DNA of 64,000 nt from Phenylobacterium sp. (GTDB lineage Bacteria > Pseudomonadota > Alphaproteobacteria > Caulobacterales > Caulobacteraceae): the NCBI RefSeq assembly GCF_019636135.1, contig NZ_JAHBYD010000014.1, positions 1 to 64,000 of the forward strand, written 5' to 3'. Below the pieces are notes generated by a model that was not told where the DNA came from, ran no database searches, and saw only the letters and a program-made list of their open reading frames with translations. Positions 16,086-26,548 of the stretch are shown here, piece after piece; position 1 is the stretch's first letter; each line of letters begins with the position of its first letter. Both the position numbers and the translations under genes were made by a program.

Positions 16086-17431
16086 CAGTCCCTCAGTTTC
16101 ACGCGCCAGAGGCTCGACGCCAGCACCAGCGATACGACCGACGCGCCGATCCAGAAGGCGATGGCCGGGCCGAAGTCGTAGTGGCGGACGCCCGCGACCA
16201 TCGTCGTGCCCCGGTCGATCAGGATGCCCGAGACCTGCTCCTGGACCGCGGCGCCCAGGTAGCTGAAGACGCCGATCAGGCCCATGGCCGCGCCGACCAC
16301 CCGCTTCGGGCAGATGTCGGTGGCGAAGAGGCCGCCGACCGAGGTGACGAGGCCGGTCATGCCCAGGCCGAACAGCACCATCCCGGCCACCAGCACGAGG
16401 TGGTTCTGCGGCCCGAAGAAGATGAGGCCCAGGCCCGCCAGCTCGACGAGGCCGAAGATCAGGTTGGCCGGAGGGCGCCGGGCGGCGAAGAACTTGTCCG
16501 AGATGTAGCCGAAGGCCACGGCCCCGCCGATGCCGGCCAGGGTGGAGGCGAAGAGCAGGCTGCCGGCGGCGGGCAGGCCGTAGCCCCGCGCCTCCTGCAG
16601 GTAGAGCACGCCCCAGCTATTGATGGCGTAGCGGGTGACGTAGGTCATGGCGCTGGCCAGGGCGAGGATCCAGACCGCGGGGATCCTGAGGATCGAGAGC
16701 TGGGTGGCGAGCAGCGGCGCCTCGGCCTTCGCCGCATCGGGGTTCTGCCAGTGGTCGTCGCGGTAGTCGGCCACGGGCGGCAGGCCATAGCTCGTCGGCG
16801 CGTCCTTGACCCAGAACAGCATCCAGACGCCGGCCAGCGCGCAGATGGCGGCGGGCGCGTGGTAGCCCATCGACCAGCCGAAGACGGCCACGATGGCGCC
16901 GGTCATCAGGAAGTTGAGGCCCTCGCCGATGGAATGCGCCGTCGACCATATGCCGTAGTAGCGGCCGCGCTCGCGGTTGGAGAACCACGAGGTCATCGCC
17001 ACCACGCAGGCCGGGGCGCCGAAGCTCTGGAACCAGCCGTTCAGGCCCCAGAAGACCGCCGCGGCGACCACGCTGGTGGAGAAGCCCATGCCGAGGTTGC
17101 ACAGCGCCGAGCCGATGAAGCCCGCGGCGATGAACCGGCGCGCGTTGGCGTGGTCGGCCAGGAAGCCGTTGAACAGCTTGCCGATGGCGTAGCTGTAGAA
17201 CAGCGCCGAGCCGATGAGGCCGAGGTCGGCCGCGGTGAAGACGCCGCCGTCGATCAGGGGCTTCTTCACCACCCCGATGGCGAGGCGGCCGGTGTACGAC
17301 AGCCCGTAGCCGAGCGTGATCGCCATCATCACCTGGAAGCGGTAGCGCCGATACAGCGTGTCGGTGCGCGCCGGGTCGTCGATCGGCGGCGCGGCGGCGG
17401 CCGGGGCGAAGAAGGCCAACGGGTTCGGCAT
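16085..17431 (-). CDS. MFS transporter, organophosphate:phosphate antiporter (GlpT/UhpT) type
   Basis: 448 aa with 12 predicted helices. It aligns well with GlpT: RFQVMMAITLGYGLSYTGRL places Arg49 where GlpT has phosphate-binding Arg45. In the second half, YVTRYAINSWGVLYL places Arg267 at GlpT Arg269. Both Args are the inorganic-phosphate/phosphoester ligands of the OPA family, so the cargo is probably a phosphate ester rather than free inositol. It lies between mmsA (22 bases) and the coupled inositol monophosphatase, in an operon with no other inositol transporter. Import of inositol monophosphate is the favoured role; glycerol phosphate is the alternative. Confidence 0.82.
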   Translation of the reverse strand: MPNPLAFFAPAAAAPPIDDPARTDTLYRRYRFQVMMAITLGYGLSYTGRLAIGVVKKPLIDGGVFTAADLGLIGSALFYSYAIGKLFNGFLADHANARRFIAAGFIGSALCNLGMGFSTSVVAAAVFWGLNGWFQSFGAPACVVAMTSWFSNRERGRYYGIWSTAHSIGEGLNFLMTGAIVAVFGWSMGYHAPAAICALAGVWMLFWVKDAPTSYGLPPVADYRDDHWQNPDAAKAEAPLLATQLSILRIPAVWILALASAMTYVTRYAINSWGVLYLQEARGYGLPAAGSLLFASTLAGIGGAVAFGYISDKFFAARRPPANLIFGLVELAGLGLIFFGPQNHLVLVAGMVLFGLGMTGLVTSVGGLFATDICPKRVVGAAMGLIGVFSYLGAAVQEQVSGILIDRGTTMVAGVRHYDFGPAIAFWIGASVVSLVLASSLWRVKLRD

Positions 17432-17453
17432 CGGTTTCCCCCCGGGTCTGCCG

Positions 17454-18962
<1,509 letters not shown>

Positions 18963-18966
18963 GGGG

Positions 18967-19773
18967 TCAGGCCTTCTTCGCGATCCAGTCGTGGGTGGGG
19001 TCGTTGCGGAAGATCCACTGGCGTTTCGGCCCGGCCATGACGTTCAGGTAGTAGAGGTCGTAGCCGTGCGGCGCGCCGACCGGGTGGTAGCCGCGCGGCA
19101 CCATCACCACGTCGCCGTCCTCCACCGAGATCGTCTCGTCCAGGCTGCGGTCGTCGGTGTAGACGCGCTGGATCGCGAAGCCCTGCTGCGGGTCCAGGCG
19201 GTGGTAGTAGGTCTCCTCCAGCGCGGTCTCCTCCGCCGGCGTGGCGGTGTCGTGCTTGTGCGGCGGATAGCTCGACCAGTGGCCGCCGGGCGTGATCACC
19301 TCGACCACCAGCAGGCTCTCGGCGGGCTCGGTCTCGGGCAGGATGTTGCGGACGTAGCGGGTGTTGGTGGCCTTGCCGCGGACCTCGCGGCTCATGCGGG
19401 CGGGGTCGATCAGCCGGGGCGCGCCGGCGCCGGTCCCGGGGGCGGTGCAGACCGCGAGCTCGACGGGGCCCCTGGCCGTCACCGTCCAGGCCGCGCCGGC
19501 CGGGACGTAGACCGCAGCGGGCGCCTTGTCCTCGAAGACGCTGCCGCGGCCGCCGACGCCGGGATAGTCCGCGTCGCCCGCCTGGATGTCGGCCGTCCCG
19601 GTCAGGACGACGAGGCAGGCCTCGCGGCCGCGCTCGCCGCCGCGGGCGGCCTGGCCGTCGGCCAGGCGATGCACCGCGAAGCCGACGTGGCGCCAGCCGG
19701 CGCTCTGCGGGCTGACCTCCAGCACCTGGCCGTTGGCGTCGGGGGCGTGCGGGCGGACGCGCAGGTCGGGCAT
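18967..19773 (-). CDS. iolB: 5-deoxy-glucuronate isomerase
   Basis: 268 aa double-cupin enzyme converting 5-deoxy-D-glucuronate to 2-deoxy-5-keto-D-gluconate. The metal site appears in WSSYPPHKHDT and LEETYYHR, with VMVPRGYHPVGAPHGYDLYYLNVMAG later, all diagnostic of IolB. Its ATG overlaps the iolE stop (ATGA at 19771-19774 region), so translation is coupled. Fourth step of the iol pathway. Confidence 0.95.
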   Translation of the reverse strand: MPDLRVRPHAPDANGQVLEVSPQSAGWRHVGFAVHRLADGQAARGGERGREACLVVLTGTADIQAGDADYPGVGGRGSVFEDKAPAAVYVPAGAAWTVTARGPVELAVCTAPGTGAGAPRLIDPARMSREVRGKATNTRYVRNILPETEPAESLLVVEVITPGGHWSSYPPHKHDTATPAEETALEETYYHRLDPQQGFAIQRVYTDDRSLDETISVEDGDVVMVPRGYHPVGAPHGYDLYYLNVMAGPKRQWIFRNDPTHDWIAKKA

Positions 19774-20672
19774 CAGGCGGCCTCCTCCAGCCCGGCGGCC
19801 GCGGCCTCGCGCTCCAGGGTGCGCAGGCCCAGCTCGCCGTAGGTGCGCGGATTGGCGACGGCGGGGTCCTGCTCGGCCTCCACCACGATCCAGCCCGCAT
19901 AGCGGATGTCGGCCAGGGCGCGCATCACCTTGGCGTAGTCGATGCCGCCGTCGCCCGGCACGGTGAACATCCCGGCCAGCACGCCGTCCAGGAAGCTCTG
20001 GCCGTTGCGGCGCACGCCCGCGAACACCGGGCCGCGGACGTCCTTGCAGTGGACGTGGGCGATGCGGCTGGGATGCGTGCGGATGGCCATCACCGGATCG
20101 ACGCCGCCCAGCGCCGCGTGGCCGGTGTCCAGCGTCAGGCCCACCGTCTCGCCCGTCGCCCTGATGAACGCCTCCAGGTCGTCGGGCCGCTCCACCACCG
20201 TGCCCAGGTGGTGATGGTAGGCGAAGCGCAGGCCGTGGCCGGTGATGTGGTCGGCGAAGGCGGTGAGGCGCGCGCCGAACGTCTTCCAGCCCTCGGCGTC
20301 CAGGCGCGGCGTCCCGCTGAGCGGCGTCCCCTTCTGCCCGTGGATGGCGTTGGAGGTCTCGGCGTGGACCCAGACCGTCGAGCCCATGGCCTTCAGCAGC
20401 TTCAGGTGGTCCTGCGCCGCCGCGATCTCGGCGTCGACGTCGTGCGCCAGCAGGGCGCCGCTGAACCAGCCGCCGACGAGATCCAGGCCGTAGGCGTCCA
20501 GCTTCGGCTTCAGCACCGCGGCGTCGCGCGGGAAGATCCCACCGAGCTCGACGCCCGAGAAGCCGATGTCGCGCGCGTCGGCGAGGATGGTCTCCAGCGG
20601 CGTGCCGGCGCCGAGTTCGGGCATGTCGTCGTTGACCCAGGCGATCGGGCTGACGCCGAAGCGGATGGACAT
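19773..20672 (-). CDS. iolE: Inosose dehydratase (2-keto-myo-inositol dehydratase)
   Basis: 299 aa TIM-barrel of the xylose-isomerase-like family. It removes water from scyllo-inosose, giving the diketone used by IolD. Visible: RFGVSPIAWVNDDMP at the N-terminus (typical of IolE), FAYHHHLGTVVE, LTLDTGHAALGG, HVHCKDVR and GWIVVEAEQDPA with metal ligands. Three bases separate it from iolD upstream. The start ATG at 20672 is well placed. Confidence 0.95.
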   Translation of the reverse strand: MSIRFGVSPIAWVNDDMPELGAGTPLETILADARDIGFSGVELGGIFPRDAAVLKPKLDAYGLDLVGGWFSGALLAHDVDAEIAAAQDHLKLLKAMGSTVWVHAETSNAIHGQKGTPLSGTPRLDAEGWKTFGARLTAFADHITGHGLRFAYHHHLGTVVERPDDLEAFIRATGETVGLTLDTGHAALGGVDPVMAIRTHPSRIAHVHCKDVRGPVFAGVRRNGQSFLDGVLAGMFTVPGDGGIDYAKVMRALADIRYAGWIVVEAEQDPAVANPRTYGELGLRTLEREAAAAGLEEAA

Positions 20673-20675
20673 GCG

Positions 20676-22526
20676 CTAGTCTCCGGTGCGCTGGTCTTTG
20701 ACGGCGGCTTCGTAGGCGGCGCGTGCGGCGCGGACGGCCGGGCGGCTGGACACCTCGGGCACCGCCACGTCCCACCACGCCCCGCCGGCCTCGGTCGAGA
20801 TCGTCGGGTCGGTGTCGATGACGACGACGCTGGTGCGGTCGCTTTCGCGGGCGCGCGCCAGGGCGGCCTCCAGCTCGGCGATCCCGCCCACCTTCTCGGC
20901 CCGCGCGCCCAGGCTGGCGGCATGGGCGGCGAAGTCGATCCCGGGCAGGGTCTCGTGCGCGGCGTCGGCCAGCAGGTTGTTGAACGGCGCGCCGCCGGTC
21001 GCCTGCTGGAGGCGGTTGATGCAGCCGAAGCCGCGGTTGTCGAGGACGGTGATCGTCAGCTTCTTGCCCAGCATCACCGAGGTCGCGATCTCGGAGTTCA
21101 GCATCAGGTAGCTGCCGTCGCCGACCATCACATGGACGTCGCGATCCGGCGCGGCCATCTTCACGCCCAGGCCGCCGGCGATCTCGTAGCCCATGCAGGA
21201 ATAGCCGTACTCGACGTGGTAGCCGCCGGGCCGCTGCGTGCGCCAGAGTTTGTGCAGTTCGCCCGGCAGGCCGCCGGCGGCGCAGACCACCACGGCGTCG
21301 GGGCCCGCCGCGCGCTGGACGGCGCCGATCACCTGGGCGTCGGACGGCGGCGCATCGCCGGCCGGGGTGGCGGTGACGGCGTCCGCCGCGGCGGTCCAGG
21401 CGACGACCGCGTCGCGGGCGAGGGCGCGCCAGGCCTGCGGCGCGCGCCAGCCGTTGAGCCGGGCCTCCAGGCCCTCCAGCACCACGTCGGCGTCGCCGAC
21501 GACGGCGGCCGCGCCGTGCTTGTGGGCGTCGAAGGCGCCGACGTTGACCTGGATGAGCCGCCGGTCCCTGGCCGCGAACAGCGCGCGCGAGCCGGTGGTG
21601 AAGTCCTGCAACCGCGTGCCGACGCCGACCACCAGGTCCGCCTCGGCGGCCGCACCGTTGGCGGCGCTGGAGCCGGTGACGCCGATGGAGCCCAGGTTCA
21701 TCGGATGGTCCCAGGCGAGCGCGCCCTTGCCGCCTTGTGTCTCGGCCACCGGCACGCCCAGCGTCTGCGCCAGGCGCGCGAGGCGTCCCTCGGCGCCGGC
21801 GTAGAGCACCCCGCCGCCCGCCACGATCAGCGGCCGCTCGGCCGCCTTCAGGGCCGCGGCCAGGTCGTCCAGCTCGCGCACGTCGGGACCGGGGCGGCGG
21901 ATGCGCCAGACGCGCCGGGCGAAGAAGGCCTTCGGCCAGTCGAACGCCTCGGCCTGCACGTCCTGGCAGAAGGCGAGCGTCGCCGGCCCGCAGTCGGCCG
22001 GGTCGGTCATCACCGCCATCGCCCGCGGCAGGGCCGCCAGGAGCTGCTCGGGCCGGGTGATGCGGTCGAAGTAGCGCGAGACCGGGCGGAAGCAGTCGTT
22101 GGCGCTCACCGCGCCGTCGCCGAAGTCCTCGACCTGCTGGAGCACCGGATCGGGCCGGCGCGAGGCGTAGACGTCGCCCGGCAGGAACAGCACCGGCAGG
22201 CGGTTCACGTGCGCCAGCGCCGCGGCGGTCACCATGTTGGTCGCCCCCGGCCCGATGGAGGTGGTGCAGGCCATCGCGCGGCGGCGGCGCATCTGCCTGG
22301 CGTAGGCGATGGCGGCGTGGGCCATCGCCTGCTCGTTGTGCGCGCGCCAGGTCGGCAGGGTGTCGCGCAGGCCCTCCAGCGCCTCGCCGAGCCCCGCGAC
22401 GTTGCCGTGGCCGAAGATGGCCCAGACGCCCGCGAAGAACGGGACCTCGGCGGCGTCGACCTCGACGAACTGGCGCGTCATCCAGCGGACGGTCGCCTGG
22501 GCCGCGGTGAGGCGCAGTGTGCTCAT
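20676..22526 (-). CDS. iolD: 3D-(3,5/4)-trihydroxycyclohexane-1,2-dione hydrolase
   Basis: 616 aa thiamin-diphosphate enzyme, opening the inositol-derived ring to 5-deoxyglucuronate. Domain order is that of acetolactate synthase relatives: N-terminal pyrimidine-binding domain (FFAGVWAIFGHGNVAGLGEAL), central domain, and C-terminal domain with GDGSYLMLNSEI, the ThDP-Mg motif. The remaining family marks are the early IGPGATNMVTAAA and GYSCMGYEIAGGLG. Its ATG overlaps the iolC stop. Confidence 0.95.
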   Translation of the reverse strand: MSTLRLTAAQATVRWMTRQFVEVDAAEVPFFAGVWAIFGHGNVAGLGEALEGLRDTLPTWRAHNEQAMAHAAIAYARQMRRRRAMACTTSIGPGATNMVTAAALAHVNRLPVLFLPGDVYASRRPDPVLQQVEDFGDGAVSANDCFRPVSRYFDRITRPEQLLAALPRAMAVMTDPADCGPATLAFCQDVQAEAFDWPKAFFARRVWRIRRPGPDVRELDDLAAALKAAERPLIVAGGGVLYAGAEGRLARLAQTLGVPVAETQGGKGALAWDHPMNLGSIGVTGSSAANGAAAEADLVVGVGTRLQDFTTGSRALFAARDRRLIQVNVGAFDAHKHGAAAVVGDADVVLEGLEARLNGWRAPQAWRALARDAVVAWTAAADAVTATPAGDAPPSDAQVIGAVQRAAGPDAVVVCAAGGLPGELHKLWRTQRPGGYHVEYGYSCMGYEIAGGLGVKMAAPDRDVHVMVGDGSYLMLNSEIATSVMLGKKLTITVLDNRGFGCINRLQQATGGAPFNNLLADAAHETLPGIDFAAHAASLGARAEKVGGIAELEAALARARESDRTSVVVIDTDPTISTEAGGAWWDVAVPEVSSRPAVRAARAAYEAAVKDQRTGD

Positions 22527-24478
22527 GCGGCGCGTCCCACCCCGGCGCGGGCGCGGCGCCAGGCGTCCCACAGGAACGACAGGGTCTCGGCCAGCCGGCG
22601 CACGGCCGCAGCGTCGTCGATCTCGCCCGCCAGCCAGGCGCGGGCCGGCTCGTAGAAGATGGTCCGCCCCACCGCGAAGCCCTTCACGACCGGCGCCTTC
22701 GCCGTCGCCTCGAACGCAGCCACCAGGGTGTCCAGCGGCTGCGACAGGCCGAGCAGCACCACGCCGCGGCACCAGGGGTCGCGCGCGGCGATCACCGCCT
22801 CGATGTTGCGCCAGGCGGCGGGATCGTCGAGGGGCTCCAGCTTCCACCAGTCGGGCTTCACGCCCAGATCGTAGAACCGGTCGACGGCGCGGGCGATGGT
22901 GGCCGCGTCGCACGCCGTGTCCGGCGGGGCGATGATCTCCAGCAACAGCTCGTGGCGGGTCTTGCGGCAGGCGTCGAACAGCCGGAGCACCTGCCGCTCC
23001 TGGCGCTCGCGCAGGTCGGCCGGATCGTCCGGGTGGTAGAAGACCAGCACCTTGACCACATGGTTCAGAGGCCAGGTCGCCAGTTCCGTCGCCACGTCGT
23101 CCGAGCATTCGAACGCCACGGGGTTCGAACGCGGGACCTCGATGCAGCGGCCGATCCAGTAGGGATGGTCGGCGGCGGCGGCCAGCGCATCGAAGCCGTA
23201 GCGGCCGTCGAGCAGGATGCCGAAGCGCGGGTCGCCGCCCGCCACCTGATGCAGCGCCTCCAGCGCCAGGGTCTTGAACGCCGGCAGGCGGGCCGGATCG
23301 GCGCCCACCTCGACGGCCAGCTCCTCGAGCTGCACCCGGTGGTCGATGGCGAGGACGGCGAGCTCGTCGTAGGTCCCCGTCCGCGTGGTGGCCCAGTGGA
23401 TGTGCTCCAGCCCGGCGTCCTCGCGCAGGCGGAACGGGCGGTCGCGGCGGGCCAGGAACGCCTCCATCTCGGGCCAGGTCGGCATGGCCGGCGCGCAGCC
23501 GTGGCGCGAGACCACGATGGCGCCCGCGGCGTTGGCCAGCTCGCAGCAGCGCGGGAGCGGCAGGTCGCGCAGCCAGCCACGCAGGAAGCCGCTCATGAAC
23601 GCGTCGCCGGCGCCCAGCACGTTGAACACCTCGACCTCGAAGCCCAGCCCGACGACGCCGTCGTCCAGGCTGTCCGGGATCGCGCCCGGGAAGGCCGAAC
23701 AGCCCTGCGGCCCGCGCTTGCAGACCAGGAGCGCGCCGGTCCGCTCGCGCACGGCCCTGAGCGCCGCGACGGTGTCGGTCGTACCGCCCAGGATGTGGAT
23801 CTCCTCCTCCGTGCCGACCACGAGGTCGCACAGCGGCAGCACCTGCTGCAGGATCGCCGTGACCGCATCGTGCGCCACGAAGCGGTCCTCGCCCATGTCC
23901 CGCGAGGTCAGCCCCCAGAGCACGGGCCGGTAGTCGACGTCGAAGACGACCTTGCCGCCCGAGGCCTTCGCCAGCTCGGCCGCCTTCATCGAGGCGGCGA
24001 ACACGCCGGGCTGCGACAGGTGGGTGCCGTTCACCAGCACGGCGCGGGCGGCCCGCACCTGGGCCTCGTCCACGTCGTCCGCGGCGATCGCCATGTCGGG
24101 GCAGTTCTCGCGGTAGAAGATCAGCGGGAAGGTCTCGCGGTCGCGGATGCCCAGGACGACCAGCGCGGTCAGGCGGTCGGGGTCGGAGATGACGCTCGTG
24201 ACGTCGACGCCCTCGCGGACGAGCTGCTCGCGGATGAAACGGCCCATGTGGTCGGCGCCGACGCGGGTCAGCAGCGCGCTCCTCAGGCCCAGGCGGGCGA
24301 CACCGATGGCGGTGTTGGTCGGGCTGCCGCCGACGTACTTGGCGAAGGACCCCATGTCCTCGAGCCGGCCGCCGACCTGCTCGCCGTAGAGATCGATGCT
24401 GGACCGGCCGATGGCGAGCAGATCGATCGACTTGTCTTCCGCTGCCCGGTCCAACACGCCCCTCCCCGCCGCACTCAT
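22523..24478 (-). CDS. iolC: 5-dehydro-2-deoxygluconokinase fused to DUF2090 (phosphogluconate aldolase)
   Basis: 651 aa bifunctional protein. Residues ~15-330 are a PfkB-type sugar kinase (GRSSIDLYGEQ, MGSFAKYVGGSPTNTAIG, and NVLGAGDAFMSGF with the catalytic Asp) that makes 2-deoxy-5-keto-gluconate 6-phosphate. Residues ~345-645 are DUF2090, which in such fusions is taken to be the aldolase splitting that product into DHAP and malonate semialdehyde. This explains why no separate iolJ is present. First enzyme gene of the operon, with a perfect GGAA-N6-TTCC palindrome just upstream. Confidence 0.94.
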   Translation of the reverse strand: MSAAGRGVLDRAAEDKSIDLLAIGRSSIDLYGEQVGGRLEDMGSFAKYVGGSPTNTAIGVARLGLRSALLTRVGADHMGRFIREQLVREGVDVTSVISDPDRLTALVVLGIRDRETFPLIFYRENCPDMAIAADDVDEAQVRAARAVLVNGTHLSQPGVFAASMKAAELAKASGGKVVFDVDYRPVLWGLTSRDMGEDRFVAHDAVTAILQQVLPLCDLVVGTEEEIHILGGTTDTVAALRAVRERTGALLVCKRGPQGCSAFPGAIPDSLDDGVVGLGFEVEVFNVLGAGDAFMSGFLRGWLRDLPLPRCCELANAAGAIVVSRHGCAPAMPTWPEMEAFLARRDRPFRLREDAGLEHIHWATTRTGTYDELAVLAIDHRVQLEELAVEVGADPARLPAFKTLALEALHQVAGGDPRFGILLDGRYGFDALAAAADHPYWIGRCIEVPRSNPVAFECSDDVATELATWPLNHVVKVLVFYHPDDPADLRERQERQVLRLFDACRKTRHELLLEIIAPPDTACDAATIARAVDRFYDLGVKPDWWKLEPLDDPAAWRNIEAVIAARDPWCRGVVLLGLSQPLDTLVAAFEATAKAPVVKGFAVGRTIFYEPARAWLAGEIDDAAAVRRLAETLSFLWDAWRRARAGVGRAA

Positions 24479-24489
24479 CGCGACGCGTC

Positions 24490-24507
24490 TTGGAACGTGT
24501 ATTCCAA
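24490..24507. promoter_or_regulatory. IolR-type operator upstream of iolC
   Basis: TTGGAA-CGTGTA-TTCCAA, a perfect palindrome 12 bases before the iolC start, between iolR and iolC. It matches GGAA-N6-TTCC, which I recall as the motif for the RpiR-type IolR of Sinorhizobium. It implies an internal promoter for iolC onward. Confidence 0.6.
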
Positions 24508-24552
24508 CATTGGCATGTCTGCAATGTTCATTTCATACTCGGAACGGATGTT

Positions 24553-25425
24553 TCAACGCTTCCGCCTGTTCTTCGCGTCCTCCTTGCGCGAGGCCTCGAA
24601 GGCGAAGCCGATCACCAGCGCCTGGGCCAGGCACATGGAGGCCGAGAGCGAGCGGAAGGCGCGGATCTCCGACTCGCGGACCTGCAGGGTCACCGTCGCC
24701 GGCTTCGCGATCGGGCTGACCAGGCTGTCGCTGATCGACAGCACCGGCGCGCCGCGCGTGGCGGCGGCCTCCACCGCGTGGACCGTCTCCTCCGCATAGG
24801 GCTGATAGCTGACGGCGATCAGCAGGTCCTCGGGCCGGATCATGCCCACCTGCTGGCGCGCCAGGCCCGCGACGCCATCCACGAAGGTCGTGCGCTTGCC
24901 CGCCTGCTGCAGCGAATAGGCGAGGTAGGCGGCGATCGGGAACGCGCGGCGCACGCCCACCACGAACACCGTGTCGCACGCCTCGACCAGCCTCACCGCG
25001 GCGGTGAGGTCGGCGTCGCTGACCGTCTGCGGCAGGTTCTGGAGGGCGATCGTGTTGCCCTCCACGAACTCCGAGAGCAGTTCGGCCCCGCCCGAGGCGG
25101 CGCTGTTGTCGACCGCGCGGCTGAAGTTGCGGACCCGCTCGGAATAGCCCAGGGCCGCGTGGCCCGAGAGCAGGCCGTCGCGGAACAGCCGCTGCATCTG
25201 GCTGGCGCCGTCGAAGCCGAAGCTCTTGGCGAAGCGCACGATGGCCGACGGCTGCACGCCGCTGCGCTCGGCGATCACCGCCAGGGTCTCCAGCGCCAGC
25301 TCGTTGGGCTCGTCCAGCACGTAGCGGGCGATCTGCTGCAACCGCTTCGAGAGGCCGTCGTAGCGCGCCAGGATCGCGGCGCGCAGCTCTTCGGCCGTGG
25401 TGGGCGGGATCTGCGCGTCGGTCAT
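24553..25425 (-). CDS. iolR: RpiR/MurR-family transcriptional regulator, probable inositol repressor
   Basis: 290 aa. An N-terminal helix-turn-helix (about 15-90; LAVIAERSGVQPSAIVRFAKSF) is joined to a SIS sugar-phosphate-binding domain (about 125-265; VFVVGVRRAFPIAAYLAYSL and SYQPYAEETVHAV). RpiR regulators sense phosphorylated sugars; in rhizobia an RpiR protein represses iol genes and responds to the IolC product. It is the first gene of the iol operon and divergent from the two inositol dehydrogenases, with palindromes on both sides, so autoregulation is likely. The ATG at 25425 is chosen by homology. Confidence 0.88.
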   Translation of the reverse strand: MTDAQIPPTTAEELRAAILARYDGLSKRLQQIARYVLDEPNELALETLAVIAERSGVQPSAIVRFAKSFGFDGASQMQRLFRDGLLSGHAALGYSERVRNFSRAVDNSAASGGAELLSEFVEGNTIALQNLPQTVSDADLTAAVRLVEACDTVFVVGVRRAFPIAAYLAYSLQQAGKRTTFVDGVAGLARQQVGMIRPEDLLIAVSYQPYAEETVHAVEAAATRGAPVLSISDSLVSPIAKPATVTLQVRESEIRAFRSLSASMCLAQALVIGFAFEASRKEDAKNRRKR

Positions 25426-25439
25426 GCGGCCTCGGATCG

Positions 25440-25461
25440 GATATTCCTGATCTAGAATATC
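25440..25461. promoter_or_regulatory. Palindrome near the iolR start
   Basis: GATATTC-N8-GAATATC, 15 bases upstream of the iolR start codon, in a short AT-rich patch. It is either an operator or part of the iolR promoter; its sequence differs from the GGAA-N6-TTCC sites. Confidence 0.35.
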
Positions 25462-25516
25462 TGTTCCGCCCCGAACCGCAACGCGCCGCGCGCTTCGTTC
25501 CATTTCTCTTGTGAAC

Positions 25517-25530
25517 GGAAATTTTGTTCC
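25517..25530. promoter_or_regulatory. IolR-type operator upstream of the inositol dehydrogenases
   Basis: GGAA-ATTTTG-TTCC, an exact GGAA-N6-TTCC site 26 bases before the first dehydrogenase start and about 92 bases from iolR. It could control both divergent transcripts. Confidence 0.6.
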
Positions 25531-25555
25531 ATAGAACGGCGGCGAGGGAGGCCCC

Positions 25556-26539
25556 ATGCACAGAATCGCCCAGATCGGCGCCGGACGGATGGGCTCCGTC
25601 CACCTCAGGAACGCCGCGGCCCATCCCGCCCTCGACCTGGCCTTCGTGGTTGATCCGCGTCCCGACGTGGCCGAGGTCGCCGCCGGTGTCGGCGCGCGGC
25701 CCGCGCGGCTGGAGGACGTGCTGGCCGACCCGTCGGTGGAGGGCGTGATCGTGGCCAGCTCCACCGACGCCCACCTCGACCACGCGCTGGCGGCGCTGGA
25801 CGCCGGCAAGGCGGTCTTCTGCGAGAAGCCGCTGGACCTGGACGCGCGGCGGCTGAGGGCGTTCGAGAGCGTCCTGGCCCGGCCCGCGGCGCCGCTGTTC
25901 GTCGCCTTCAACCGCCGCTTCGACCCGCATTTCCGGGCGCTGAAGGCGAAGCTGGACGGCGGCGAGGTCGGCGAGCTGGAGACGCTGCAGATCGTCAACC
26001 ACGACCCCGCCGCGCCGCCCGCCCACTTCCTGCCCACCAGCGGCGGCCTCTTCAAGGACTTCACCATCCACGACTTCGACATGGCCGGCTGGCTGATGCC
26101 CGACGCGCCCACCGAGATCTTCGCCTGGGCGAGCTGCCTCGTGGACCCGGCCATCGCCGAGGTCGGCGACGTCGACACCGCCCGCGTGATGCTGAAGGAC
26201 GCCAGGGGCCGCCTCTGCGTGATCTCCAACACGCGGCGGTCCGGCTGCGGCTACGACCAGCGGATCGAGGCGTTCGGCTCGAAGGGCATGGCGGTCGCCG
26301 GCGACCTCGTGCAGGACACGGTGCAGGTCTGGCGGGAGGACGGCGCCCGCGGCGCGGCCCTGCACCCCGGCTTCATGGCCCGCTACGCCGAGGCCTATGC
26401 GGGCGAAATGGCCCACTTCGCCGACATCCTCGCCGGCACGGCGGCGCCCGAGACCGGCTACGACGCCAGCCTGCGGTCGCTGGAGCTGGCCGAAGCGGCG
26501 GCCGAGTCGGCCAGGGCCGGCGCGCCGGTGCGCCTCTAG
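25556..26539 (+). CDS. iolG: Inositol 2-dehydrogenase (Gfo/Idh/MocA family), first copy
   Basis: 327 aa. N-terminal Rossmann fold (AQIGAGRMGSVHLRNAAAHP), the catalytic-lysine motif FCEKPLDLD, and SGGLFKDFTIHDFDMAGWL with the His-Asp-Asp substrate site. Oxidises myo-inositol (or an isomer) to inosose with NAD. The start follows GCGAGGGAG. A second gene of identical length follows nine bases after the stop. The two probably act on different inositol isomers (myo, scyllo or chiro); I cannot say which. Confidence 0.88.
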   Translation: MHRIAQIGAGRMGSVHLRNAAAHPALDLAFVVDPRPDVAEVAAGVGARPARLEDVLADPSVEGVIVASSTDAHLDHALAALDAGKAVFCEKPLDLDARRLRAFESVLARPAAPLFVAFNRRFDPHFRALKAKLDGGEVGELETLQIVNHDPAAPPAHFLPTSGGLFKDFTIHDFDMAGWLMPDAPTEIFAWASCLVDPAIAEVGDVDTARVMLKDARGRLCVISNTRRSGCGYDQRIEAFGSKGMAVAGDLVQDTVQVWREDGARGAALHPGFMARYAEAYAGEMAHFADILAGTAAPETGYDASLRSLELAEAAAESARAGAPVRL

Positions 26540-26548
26540 GAGCTTCCG

